Assembly (NCBI GenBank): GCA_010094045.1 | Contig: ML986579.1 | Span: 870,206 to 934,205 of the forward strand | Length of the DNA: 64,000 nucleotides | Reading direction: 5' to 3' | From: Lojkania enalia | Taxonomy: Eukaryota > Ascomycota > Dothideomycetes > Pleosporales | Shown here: piece by piece, positions 12,301 through 22,891 of the stretch | Layout: every line of letters starts with the position of its first letter | Numbering within the stretch: position 1 is the first letter of the stretch | Position numbers and translations under genes: made by a program | The notes under the pieces: model-generated | The model's input: the letters and a program-made list of their open reading frames with translations, nothing else | The model's database searches: none | What the model was told of the DNA's origin: nothing

Positions 12301-14183
12301 CATGCATGCCCGAATTCTCGCGTATAGGCGATGTAGACGTCCCTCTTGCCGCCGTCTTCGAGTCTCGTGTCCAGGACTTCAACCTAGATATCATCTCTCC
12401 TTACACGGCGAACGTCATCGGTATTATTCGGCTAGCTCTTGAACCTTCCTCTGCAGAAGCTCCTTCAACCACGTTAAAGTTCAACGTTGTCATGCACGAT
12501 CTAGTCGGATTTCCGGAAAGAGAAGGTACCCAGGTACACGCACAGCTTTTTGTGCCAGGCATCTCAGATGAAAGTGGAGCAAACGCTACTCAGATGGTCA
12601 CCGATTTTGACGAGGGTCCTGTACGGTTCGAGAGTGTTCATAGTATGAGCCTTCCTTATCCTAGTCCGCGAACGACGTTCCTTCGAGTTTCGGTTTTTGC
12701 TAAAGTCTCACCAATGCATCTTGACAAGTTACTTAGCTGGGATGACATGCGAGATTCGGCACCGAAACCAAAACAAAAGAGACACAACGCACGGCTAGCG
12801 GAGACTGAGTTCTTCACAGAGGATACTCACGATATTTTCTCAAGAGTGCAGATTCATGAGATCTCTGAAGACGGTACTTATCAGCCAGTAGAAGTAATCC
12901 AAAACAGTGCCACAGATACTGGGGCATACCAGTTACATCAAGGCCTTCAGCGAAGAATTGTCGTCAATCTCACACACACCTCAGGCGAGACACTACAGTG
13001 GCAAGACGTGACTACTATGCGCGTTGGCCGTATTCGCCTAGTTGATACATCTGGGAATTCACCCTCCCTCGACAGCCCGGTCAAGGAAGTCCCCGTCAAA
13101 CTTTTATCAGCACCTGTCGTCAAGAACAACGCAGACGGCACCACGAACGTCACGTTCATAGGGCAATGGGACTCTAGTATGCACAGCTCTCTTCTTCTAG
13201 ATAGAGCTACTCCAGATAATTATCGAGTCCACGCCTCACTCCTCTGGAACGTTAGTAGCGGAAAGCTCGCTGAGCCGATGGTCTTCTCCCTCGACCTTTC
13301 CTTACAGATCCGCGGCCGATCTTATATTCGCCAAACGTCTATGTTCATGAAGCTCTGGAATTCTACGCGTGTTGTACATTCCACTGTTGGTATTTTCTCT
13401 GTTGCCATTCGGCCAACGTCGGTAAAACGTGCCACTGATCTCTGGCGCATGAACACAAAAGATGACTACATCAAAGGCGAAGAAGCGCTCTCCGGCTGGA
13501 CTCCACGCGGCGTATCCCTCGTCCGAGACTTCATATCAATAGAGAAGCGCCGCCGTCGCATCGTAGAAATCGAAACTGCACGCTCAGTCCTATCCTCCCG
13601 TGCCCTAACCGTCAACCTAGTATCCAATTCCTCAACCCTCGATGACCGCCAAAGGGAACTCCTTACCCGCGTAATTGACCTCTGGAAAACTAAGAAAGCG
13701 CCCGCGGAAATAATCTTAAACCAAACAAACCTCGAACCCCCATCTTCCGGCGCAGCCTTCGCTCCTCAACCCCAGTCTCCTTCACCTACCCCCACACTCA
13801 TCGCGACCGTCCGCTACATCTCTAAGAATCCCACCCTGCTTAAAGGCGGATACCTCCTCACTCCCGACCCAAGCAACACACGTTGGGTCCGGCGCTACGT
13901 GGAGCTCCGGAAACCGTACCTACACATATACTCGGTTCCGGAAGGCGATGAACTCAACGCTATCAACCTCTCAAACTCTCGTGTTGACCACTCCCCCCAG
14001 ATTGCGAGACTATTGACAAATGGCGCGGCACAGAATGCAGCCGGTAACTGTGTGTGGGCGGTGTTTGCCAGGAGCAATACATACCTATTCCGCGCGCGGA
14101 GTGAGAGGGAGAAGATTGAATGGATCTTGAGGATTGATCAGAGTTATTTTAACAGTGGGAGTGAGAGTCCTGAAGACAACTGA
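9311..14183 (+). CDS. Kinesin-3 motor, Unc104/KIF1 type
   Basis: Plus-end-directed microtubule motor; fungal members carry early endosomes and other membrane cargo. A 61-nt first exon (9311-9371), a 52-nt intron and exon 9424-14183 give 1606 residues. The first exon supplies the start of the motor domain (IKVVVRVRPFNGR); without it the motor would lack its first strand. Visible features are the P-loop GQTGSGKS at about 108-115, switch I NETSSRSHA at about 221, switch II VDLAGSE at about 257, and LSTLGRVIAAL after it. An FHA domain spans about 490-600 (GSQILAEHCAFEN). Coiled coil lies at about 740-830, followed by the KIF1-type central region (VFQQWRQRKYV). A C-terminal PH domain (KGGYLLTP to IEWILRIDQSYF, about 1490-1597) should bind phosphoinositides on cargo. 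Length and domain order match the fungal family (UncA in Aspergillus, Kin3 in Ustilago). Confidence 0.95.
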
Positions 14184-14714
14184 GCCGGTTTGCGTATTGT
14201 ATGATATGTACGAGAAACAATATCGTTTTGGATATCTTGCTATTTGGTCAAACTTGTATACTTTTCTTTTGTAAGGTTGGTTAGATAGATTACTATTGCT
14301 ACTCGACTGGGATTACCCCCTTTTTCCTTTGTATTTTTCTACGGTGTTTGGGAGCGTGTTGAGATTGGGATACCCTGAGCGGAATAGCTCATTTAGATAG
14401 ACGGCAATTTATAATTGTAAAGTTTATGCCTGGTCTTACATCGGCGCCCTTTTGTGGCGGCTGTGTTGCTATATTTTGCCATTTGTGTAGGTAGCCTTTA
14501 GGATGTATTAACTGGTTGAATTGTATCAGCTGTACTCTCCGCTCTGATCCCTACTCATTGAAGCAGGAATTCAACCTCGAACAGGAAATATATCTTTGGA
14601 TATGGTTTAATTCATCAAGACATACCGTTCAAGCCTATAGAGCCTCCAACTTCCCTTAATGTGCAATACCTATAAAGTTCAACTACACCAAAACGTCGGG
14701 ATGTCTAATTAAAT
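14184..14714. other. 3' flank of the kinesin gene
   Basis: AT-rich, with T-runs just after the kinesin stop codon that probably belong to its 3' end. I see no coding signal. Confidence 0.4.
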
Positions 14715-15318
14715 TAGGAAAGCGCATCCTAAAACCAAGTCACCTAGATCATCATAATCCTCAGCAAAACGGAGCGTACACCCTCGAACCTTCATGCCCC
14801 AAATCCAACAACGCATCCTCCTGCTCCTTATCCCTAACCTCATAAGCCTAAACCTCAATTCTGGGTCTAGGACTGTCAACAAGTGTGCGGAACCTCCTTG
14901 CCCACATTTTGGTCGTGCCGTTTCGATCAATGGTTTGGACGAGGGGGAGGTTTTCAGAACCCGCTGGAAGCCCGAGGCATGCAAGGCGGTTCGGATTCGC
15001 TAGCGTACCGTAGAAAAGTTCCACATAGGGTATTCATCATGAGCTGCTTCAATAACGGTCGTAGCTGTCGCGCGGTTGTGAGGAAACGTGGCGTCCAGAC
15101 CAAGTGTTGGGTGCAGAGACTGTGTGCGGAGTTGCTTGTGCGCGGTTTTAATCGGGATGAAGAAAGAGCGGGTATTGGGATGAAGTAGGGAGAGCTACGA
15201 CTGGATGTTTTCTTTCCCCGCGGGGTCGTGTTCGCCAAAGAATGCCGTGCCGGTGTCTCCCGTGCCGCAGGTGAGGTCGGACAGATGGGATAATTCAGCA
15301 GCGAGGGCGAGTCTCTGG
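14715..15318 (-). pseudogene. Broken AIG2/gamma-glutamylcyclotransferase-like gene
   Basis: On the minus strand the frames resemble fungal AIG2-like proteins. An upstream part at about 15318-15200 reads as ordinary protein (ELSHLSDLTCGTGDTG). Next comes EAAHDEYPMWNF, then after a one-base loss in a T-run near 15017 the signature FYGTLANPNRL. Further on are FRTLVDSP, AYEVRDKEQEDALL and, in another frame, VRGCTLRFAEDYDDL. A TAG at 14850-14848 stands just before AYEV, where relatives have Gly-Trp, so it fits a TGG-to-TAG change. At least one more frameshift lies near 14800. Living relatives fold as a small beta-barrel that cyclises gamma-glutamyl peptides or acts on related substrates. The identification rests on motif memory. 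It could instead be an undetected multi-exon gene, but the stop and the lost base argue for decay. Confidence 0.6.
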
Positions 15319-16181
15319 GGATGGTCTAGAGGACTTTCGAGGCGTGCAAGAAGCCTGGCTCGCCTTTGGTAAACGCTTGCTGGTCTTTATTGAGACTTAA
15401 TAATATAGACCTAGATGAGACATTTTGCCGCTTCAGAAGGTAAAACGGTCGTGAGCGGCGCCCCGTTACACTCGCCGAGTTCGGCAAAGGCATTAACGGC
15501 TGATTGTTCAACCTTTGTTAAAATATTCTATTATAAATCTGTCCTGGCATTGATCTATGTTTAAGAATTTATGGGTAAGTGTATGTAGACGAATGTACGT
15601 GAGCGAGAGTAGCTCAGCGTGGAAATGTTGTAGAAATGAGAAGGCGTCTCGAGGAGCGGAAGCCAGAATATATACCTTATAGCTAGGAGTCAACCCTGTT
15701 GTTAGACCATTTGGTGGTTGTTACCAATGGTAATTTCTCACCGGCGCAATTCTGGATAAGTCTATTGGTGGTTACCTTGGTTCAGGAGCTGAATTAATTT
15801 ACTACTGCTGAAACTATATCTTTCTCAGCATGTTGATGACAACCGAAACTAATTGACGAAAATAATATGAAGACGACATAGTGTACTCTATATATTGAGG
15901 CTACTACTATTAATATGTTCTGTTGGTACGTAACCGGCTTGTGTACTTTGGCAGCATAACTATGACAGTCCTATGCTCCGGTTTATATCTATTACATTTT
16001 TAATACGATAATATAATATTTCCTAAAATTTCAGAGAACGTTAGCCTTTACTACCTAAAGCGTTAAGTTTACTCGTATTAAACTATCATAATTTAGGCCA
16101 CTTATGGAGAGTTCATAAATCGGTGCCAAGGAATAAGATGGGATTGGGTCAGTTTTTAACCGTTGCAAGGCTCTCTTTTCA

Positions 16182-16209
16182 TTTTTTTTTTTTTAAAAAA
16201 AAAAAAAAA
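16182..16209. repeat. T13-A15 homopolymer palindrome
   Basis: Thirteen T followed directly by fifteen A form a perfect self-complementary tract. Such tracts arise by slippage and are common in AT-rich fungal intergenic DNA. Confidence 0.8.
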
Positions 16210-16422
16210 TTTGTATGAATTTATCTATATATAGACAATTCTAGAAAACTGCCTCCATTATCTTAGATATCGAATATCAGGATATGTATGTACTGATCGC
16301 AAATAAAAAAACCAACAAAATTTGCTCAAACATTTCCTTGTCCAAATCAATATATGGATTCGCGTCAATCGCATCGCACGTCTAGTGGTAGGAGCAGCTA
16401 GCCTATCTCACATCTACGTTGC

Positions 16423-16439
16423 AAAAAAAAAAAAAAAAA
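16423..16439. repeat. A17 tract followed by TTTAAAATTTTAAA
   Basis: Seventeen A, then a short A/T palindromic segment. Simple low-complexity DNA with no gene nearby. Confidence 0.7.
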
Positions 16440-16590
16440 TTTAAAATTTTAAAGTAGACGGTCAAATGAAGAAAATGTTGGTCATCACACATTTGTGGTA
16501 TTCGATAGAGGCTCGTGCGTTTGAAGTGACTCTTCTCATGCTACTATGGTTATAATTGCGCTTGACCCCTAGTTAACCCATCCATAGGAA

Positions 16591-16716
16591 GTGGTCGACA
16601 TCGGGATTACCTCGGCCGACCATGAGGTGAACTCTTTTCCAAAGCCCCCGAAATAAACATAATGGTCGAATGAGCTTACTCATGGTCGGCCAAGGTAAGT
16701 CGGATATGACCGACAC
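16591..16716. repeat. Imperfect inverted repeat, MITE-like
   Basis: TTACCTCGGCCGACCATGAG at 16607-16626 faces its reverse complement at 16679-16698 with one mismatch in 20, separated by 52 bases. Weaker pairing continues outward to about 16591 and 16716. The unit is about 126 bases and non-coding, as expected for a miniature inverted-repeat element or its relic. I could not confirm a target-site duplication, and I saw no second copy in the window. Confidence 0.5.
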
Positions 16717-17119
16717 AATCTTTTGGCACCTATCCACCACTTACATTGTACGACTACTTCTAAACTCTATTACAGATAAAATTGAACACATAATAAAAGA
16801 AGAAAGGCAGACGGCGATGTACAAGTCCCAAATATATTATATAAAAAGAGGGAAACAAGCGCCGCAAGTATGCTAGGCTCTCAAGAACGCCTCTCTGCCG
16901 CAAGGTCATTAGTCGTTATATGCCCCTGTAAATGCCCGCTTCATGTTGTATATAGGACGCCCACAATGCTTTCATGCGCTCTAATGCTCGGCTAAGTTGC
17001 GACAGAAGAATGTGAGAATAACTAAGAAAATACAAAGGTTTGGCTTGAGACAGAATTGTGAGTAAACCAAGATGAGAAATTATGTAGTACATGAGCGTGA
17101 AGAGATAATGAAATAGTGG

Positions 17120-20100
17120 TTAGCGATGCTCGGAAGCATCCATATTTGCTTCATTTGTTGAAGCAGTCACAGTGCTGAAATCGATCGAAGCACCTTCAAT
17201 CGACCTGTGCTTCTGGCTCCTCAGAGTATGCCGTTCAATCGGTTGACCCGCCATCGGGCTGTTAGGATATAGCCCCTTGATCGCAGCACTTCGACTCTCG
17301 CATGTGTATCTGCTACTTGAGGACCTTTGACTTCCGCCATCCATGCTTGACTTGTTGCTGATGGTATAGCCACTCGTACGACGGGATATGTGCTCGCCTT
17401 TATCTTTACGAAGCTCTTCGCTTGAACTTTTCGATGGCGTCGAGCGCCGTGAGAGGGAAGTTTTGCGGTTGCTGTGGGTTTTCAGACCTTCGATTTCGTC
17501 TTCGGCGGCAAACAAAGGTGAGACCGGACGAGGGGTTGGGGTTGGTTCTCGCGATCTCGGAGGAGTCGGAGGACTTGCTTCAGGAGTTGCGTTTTGAACA
17601 TCTTTACGGGACTGAGGCTGAGTGGATGATGAACCCGGTATGGGAAAGGTGGGTGGAAGTATAGCACTTTCGGTAGGTGCTGGTAGAGGAGGAGTGTGGG
17701 AGGTTGGGATTGAAACAGGAGGTGGTTCAGTAGCGCTTTCTGTAGCCCTAGGGAGCGGGGAAAGATCCCTCGTGTAGCTTGGAGGTGGTGGGGGGATTAC
17801 ATTCTCAGTAGGTGGAGGAAGCGGCGAAACATCTTTTGTCGGCTTGAGAGTAGAAGACTGATGGCTGGCACTTTCATCAGATTCTAGCAGTGGAGGGGCA
17901 GGTGACGGTGGAGTTGGTACAGGTTGCGGAAGGACAGTGCTATCGGGACGAGCGGTGGGTAAGGGTGTAGGACTAACATCGGGTGTGCTTGGGGTCTGTA
18001 TTGGTACAGGGATCGGGCGTGTGTAAGGAGGCTTAGAGGGTTCTGGTGGTGATGGCTCCAGGAAGGAGAGCGGGTCTGCTGGTTCGGTTGGAGGAGGCGG
18101 AGGAGGTGAAACTTCTTCCGTTACTATTGATATCGAAGTCGACGGTGGGGCCGGTGGCGGGTTCCTTGGAGGAGGGATTATAGGCGGCGGAAAATCAGCA
18201 GCTGTTGGGGAAGAATGGTTGATGGGTGGCAAACCAGCTGATTTCAATTCCTCGATCCTCGTTACCACAGGCTTCGCATCATCGTACAAAGCAAGACCAT
18301 AGTGGTATATACACCCCTCATCAGGTTTCTCGCTCTCAGAAGAGAAGATCTCGTGCTTGGGTTCCCGCCGAACGACAGGAAAAAGTCGAAGAAGAAGCTT
18401 CGGGTTATCGTTCAGCTCTGTATCTGTGCCAACTAGAGAAGCAATGGGTGTGTCTTCCGGCCTGTAAGCTGGCCAGAAGTTGGGCCCAGTGAATTCATGC
18501 TCCTCGTCTTGTAATGCAGGCATCGTGGCCACAATCATTTCGCGCTCTAGTCGAGCGAAACGCCATGTTTCGGCTGCCAGCTTTACAATTCTCCTTACAG
18601 CAATCCGAATTGCTTCTTCCTCTTTTGGGTCGGCGAAGTTTTTAATAGCAGCAACTATTTCATCGACTACAGTTCCTGCAGCCGTATTGATGCGCTGCTT
18701 AGCGCCGCTGCTCGTGAATGCAGCGAGAAGCGTTTGCTGGCGCCAGATTGCTTCCCTACGTGTACTTTTCTCGCGGATATGATGACTCATTGACGAAAAA
18801 AGAGAATCGGCCTTGTCATATCGGCGACCGAGACTGAACAGGAAAGGCCCGAATACACGGAAAGTGACCATCTTCGACACAGTGTGTGCGATATATGCCG
18901 CTCTTAGTTGCCTATAACAGTAGATTTCAGTTGAGCGGCAGTTCAAGCTAATAGGAGAGGTAATACGCACCTGGAGGCAAGAGTGTCTCCTAGAAAGGAA
19001 GGCAACCCAGAAGGAATCTGGGCGAGATCATCAGGTGGCGGACTGACCGGAAGATGTTTAAAATGAGTGGTCGCTAGATCAATAATCTGCTTCTGAAGTT
19101 GGGAGAATGATACTAGGCTAGCGTAGACAGAATGGTCAGCGGAGATTTATATATGAACAAGGGGTTCAGATTGATGAACAAAAGATTGCATTAAGGGGAG
19201 GCAAGCGCTAACGATTGGAAGCAAAATATTAACTTGTAGACATATTTAATGTCTGAGAAAGACCCCGGACAACAGATGCAATGACATAAAGTATTCCTGG
19301 TTCGAACTTACTAGTAGGTATCTCCCTTACTTTTGATATCCGGCATGTCTCCATAGCATTCCATCAACTTTTCGAGCCTGGCCTTCTCATTCTCCAAATT
19401 GCTAGCAACGACTCTGATGGTCTCCCTGTCCTTTTGATGCTCAGCTTTGAGGTCATCCAATCTCTTCTGAAGATCATCTCTCTCCTTTGTTAAAATTTCA
19501 ACCTTGGCCTTCTCCTCTTCTGCCCGTTTATTTGCCTCGGCATGAAGCTCTATCCATGCTTTGTCAGACTCGTCCTTGTTCTTCTTATACTGCGCCTCCA
19601 TGAGCCCTCGCTGCTCATCCCAGCCTTTCTGAAGGTCCTTGCGATCTTCATCGTAAGCTTTGATGAGTGTCTCTCTCTCTGCCTCCCAAACCTCCCTACT
19701 TTCTCGTTCATGCTTTAGCGCTTCTTCACGGTCTTTCTGTGCGGTGCTAAGTTTGGTCTCCAGTTCTTTGCGGACCCTGTCAAAGTTCGCTTCTCGCTCG
19801 CGCTGCTGTCGTTGATGTTCGGACCTGAGCTCATCCTTTTCTTTGATGTAGGCTGCTGCCGCCTCCTGTCTCTGGGTGTCGGCGAGTACATCTGCTTCCT
19901 TGAGCTTCTTATCGAATTGTATCGCAAGAGCTATCTTCTCTGCATCGTGTTTCGTCGTAGTGGTCGACTTCCATTCCTCGAATTCATTCTGCGCCTTTTC
20001 TTTCTCCGCCACAATAGTCTTCTCTAAAGCGGTATTTGCAATTTCCAATTCCTTCTGCTTTGCTTCCCAAGACTCTTTTGCTGCAGCAAGGGTCTTCCTC

Positions 20101-21959
20101 GTCACATCAAGCTCTTCTCTAAGTTTGTCCGTTTCAGCAATTTGCTCCCTGAGCTCCTTCATCTGCTCTTCCATGTTTCCAATTTCGAGTCGAAGTCTGT
20201 TTGCATCTGCAGAGTGTTTATTTTCCAAATGGTTTATCTTCTCCTTCAAGGTGTTGATCTCATCATCCTTATTCCTTAGCTTCTCCTGTTGTTCAAGACT
20301 TGCTCTGCGAAGCAACTCCTCTCGGACGCCCAACTGGCCGTGTGTTTCTTTGTATCTAGCTAGGAGGACATGGAGATCAGGGATGGCTTGCGATATACGG
20401 GAAAAGAGATCGACGGTGTCATCCTCGATGGCGGAACTGCTCTCATGACCTAATGGGCCTAAAGGATATTCCCGAGATCCGACGGAATCATGTCGCTGAA
20501 TTGGAGGGCTGCCGTATGTGGGATACGTCGGTGGGAACTGATTCCAAGTCTCCTGATAAGGCGAGGAAGCATGCGAAGATGGGCCATACGGAGATTGGCT
20601 CATGCTGTGGTTATGGCTGTGATAGTAGGGTGGAGCGCCAGGAGGATAATATCTAGGATGATATCCCGGCGGAGGTGGCGGGGGTGGGGGATTCGAGTAG
20701 TGTTCTGAAGGAACTCGAGATGCAAAGAGGCGGGGATGTGACGGATGGGGTGGATAAGTTAGGCCCCTCGAGTGGTCGCGAGATGAGAGTTCCCCACGAA
20801 GCCTAGGTTGAATGAGCGGGTCGTCGCTGTCGTCGTCGCCGTCGTCGTCTTCAAATGCTGAAGAATGCCTTGGTCGAACCCTGCTCACAGGGGGTGTAGG
20901 AGCGGGAGGCCTGCTATCTTCGACCGCGTGTTTCACAGCTTCGGGTTTCGGGGGAGATTTCACTGGTGGAGACTGTGGTCGCGGAGACCGCACTGAAGGA
21001 GATCGTGTGGACGGAGACTGGACTGGTGGAGACTTGACTTGAACTGGTTCCTCTATAGGCAGGGGTGGGGGACTCAATTGTACAGGAGCTGCTTCTGTAT
21101 CTCGTGCTGGCGCTGGTAGTGGTGCTGGTGTTATGTCTTTCTGGTCTGGCTCAGTAGGAGCTATAACTACCTGAGGCTCTTTTGATGATGCGATGTCCAC
21201 TTGAGGCTCACTATTTTGAGCAACAGCAGGCGGCTCTGCAGCTTCTGAAGATTGTGCCTCGGGTTGTGGTTCAGGGGCAGCTCCAGGGACAGCTTCTGGG
21301 ACAGCGGCTGTTGATTTGGGCACAGTCTCGATGTCAGGGGCGGGTTCAGCAAGCTCTGCTTCCGGTACAGTTTCCTGAATTGTGGCTGGTAGAAGCGTTC
21401 TCTCAGTAACTTCTTCAATCAGTTGCTTGCTTTCAGACGTAGACTCAAGTGCGGTTTCGTCTGTTCTCTTTGTCTGTTCCGGCTCAGGGAGCGCTGGGGT
21501 TTCAGCACTTGGTGACACGTCAACTAGCGCCGGAAGACTCGACTCTGTAGTTAGGGCCTCGTCAGGAAGTTTGCTTTCTTCGGGCTCTTTCGAAGGCTCT
21601 GCTTCTGTAGATAATATAGTAGCTGCCGTACTCTCAGGCTTAGCTTCTTTCGTCGGTGTCGTTGGGTTTTCGGTCTCTCGCTCAACTATCTGTGATTCTT
21701 CGATAAGTGCATGAGTAGACTCGTTTTGGATGGTGGGATTAGAAATAGTTGAATTGTCAAGAAAATCGTCGCTTCTCGGCTCCGTTGGTGAGGCTATTGA
21801 CTGAAAGTCTTCTTGAGTCGTCTCGGTCGCTACCGTCTGCGGTGACAAGGGCGTTGCTTCGGGTAGGGGTGGAGATCCCTCAGGGGCTGGCTTGGGGCTG
21901 GGTGGTGGAGATACCCATTCCACTGGCTTCTGATTCTTCCTTCCCTTTTTCTTTGCCAT
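17120..21959 (-). CDS. Large fungal coiled-coil protein, unknown function
   Basis: Three exons, 21959-19312, 19117-18971 and 18911-17120, give 1528 residues. Read without splicing it would look like two genes of 882 and about 600 codons. The first intron is 194 nt, with its GTAAGT donor overlapping an in-frame TAG (TA|G), and the second is 59 nt. Splicing joins GDTYY to a block I recognise from other ascomycete proteins (QIIDLATTHFKHLP, then SFLGDTLASRQLRAAYIAHT). Residues 1-360 are acidic, Pro/Glu/Ser-rich and disordered, including a run of S-P-x repeats. A Pro/His/Tyr-rich stretch follows. About 540-880 is a long coiled coil (E/K/Q heptads). About 885-1120 is the conserved helical domain (FGPFLFSLGRRYDKAD, ETWRFARLEREMI). 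The C-terminus is Pro-rich, then Ser-rich. There are no membrane spans. A structural or scaffold role is inferred from the coiled coil only. Divergent to RAD17. Confidence 0.85.
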
Positions 21960-22891
21960 GTTGAATTAGGCGGTACTTGTTTATATAGGTTGTAGACGGG
22001 GCAAGCCGGTCAGTATAAATGTTTGCCTTGCACAAAACGCCAGAGAAAGATTACAAAGGTGAGGCAAAAGGCCTGCTTGCGTGGCACCTCGAAGGGTGAC
22101 TTTGTACATTGGCGATAATCAAGCGCGCCCAAGACTATATACGGTTTGCTGGGACGGAGGGATTTGAACGCCATGCATAGCGACAACGAACTGGAACAGC
22201 TAGCTCGCCCAATAGAAGATCGGCTGAAAACTGTGCTGGCACCTCAGAATAGCAGACTAATATATGCGCCCCAATTGAAACAGTTTCGGCTTCTAAGTGC
22301 AGCCGGGTGGGCACGTGGAATCAACCAAGGCCATCCGCCTCATACTCAGTAGATATCGCGCCACGAATCCATGAGTGGCGAGCGACGAGGGCCATGGCTA
22401 ATTATTGAAGCAATAGAGCACTCGACGAACGCAGTGCTAACACTTGTACGAGGACGAGAGAGGAGCAAACCGTTGGGCACAACTTTTGTGTGCGTTAAGC
22501 GTCGCCATCAGGCATCCCTGCAACAGGGATTTGGTGGCATTCGTGGACTCGTCTGGTTGGTGTAACGGCACAATCAGGAAGGCTCCCCGGCGGCCCCATG
22601 CTTGAGCGTGCATTGGGGTGCACACATGAACCGAGATGAGTGATAAAGTGGATCTGAATACGGTGCGCGAGCGTGAGCGTTGTGCTGGCACGGCTGGCGC
22701 TTCCCGGCCCGAGTCAGCAGGGGGTTGGCCGCCGGATCACGTGCGCAACAACCATCGTTACTTTCCTGCCAAGCGCGGAGCTGGTTAATCCGACACGCAC
22801 CTCACTCGACCAGCACACGCGCGCTCTTGCCAGCGGCCGGGCGTTTTGAGAATGACCATCGGCCTTGGAGCGTCTCTGGAATTGATGCGGC
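21960..22891. promoter_or_regulatory. Divergent upstream region of the coiled-coil gene and RAD17
   Basis: 932 bases between two head-to-head ATGs. GC-rich toward RAD17, with clusters of CACGCG/CGCGCGC near 22800. No TATA box is clear and no conserved coding frame is seen. A tRNA-like 3' arm near 22146 was considered and rejected. Confidence 0.4.

Larger units (their letters stand above)
15319..17119. other. AT-rich decayed DNA
   Basis: 1.8 kb with many TA-rich segments, two long A/T homopolymer tracts and a 20-bp inverted repeat (annotated separately), and no believable coding frame. A TATATAAAAAGAGGGAAAC segment near 16842-16860 resembles the core promoter of a retroelement LTR, but I could not find paired ends or a target-site duplication. 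The composition suggests relict transposon DNA, possibly altered by RIP. Confidence 0.45.

Noticed and set aside
16670..16876. 68-codon plus-strand frame within the inverted repeat
   Set aside because: Starts inside a repeat arm, in AT-rich DNA, with no protein-like conservation signal.
16588..16990. Solo LTR of a retrotransposon
   Set aside because: A TATA-like box and a purine stretch are present, but no TG...CA ends with a target duplication could be paired.
22146..22230. tRNA-like 3' end on the minus strand (TTCAAATCC loop followed by CCGTCCCAGCA)
   Set aside because: The T-arm has at least two mismatches, the 5' acceptor strand is imperfect, and no D-arm or anticodon stem can be drawn.
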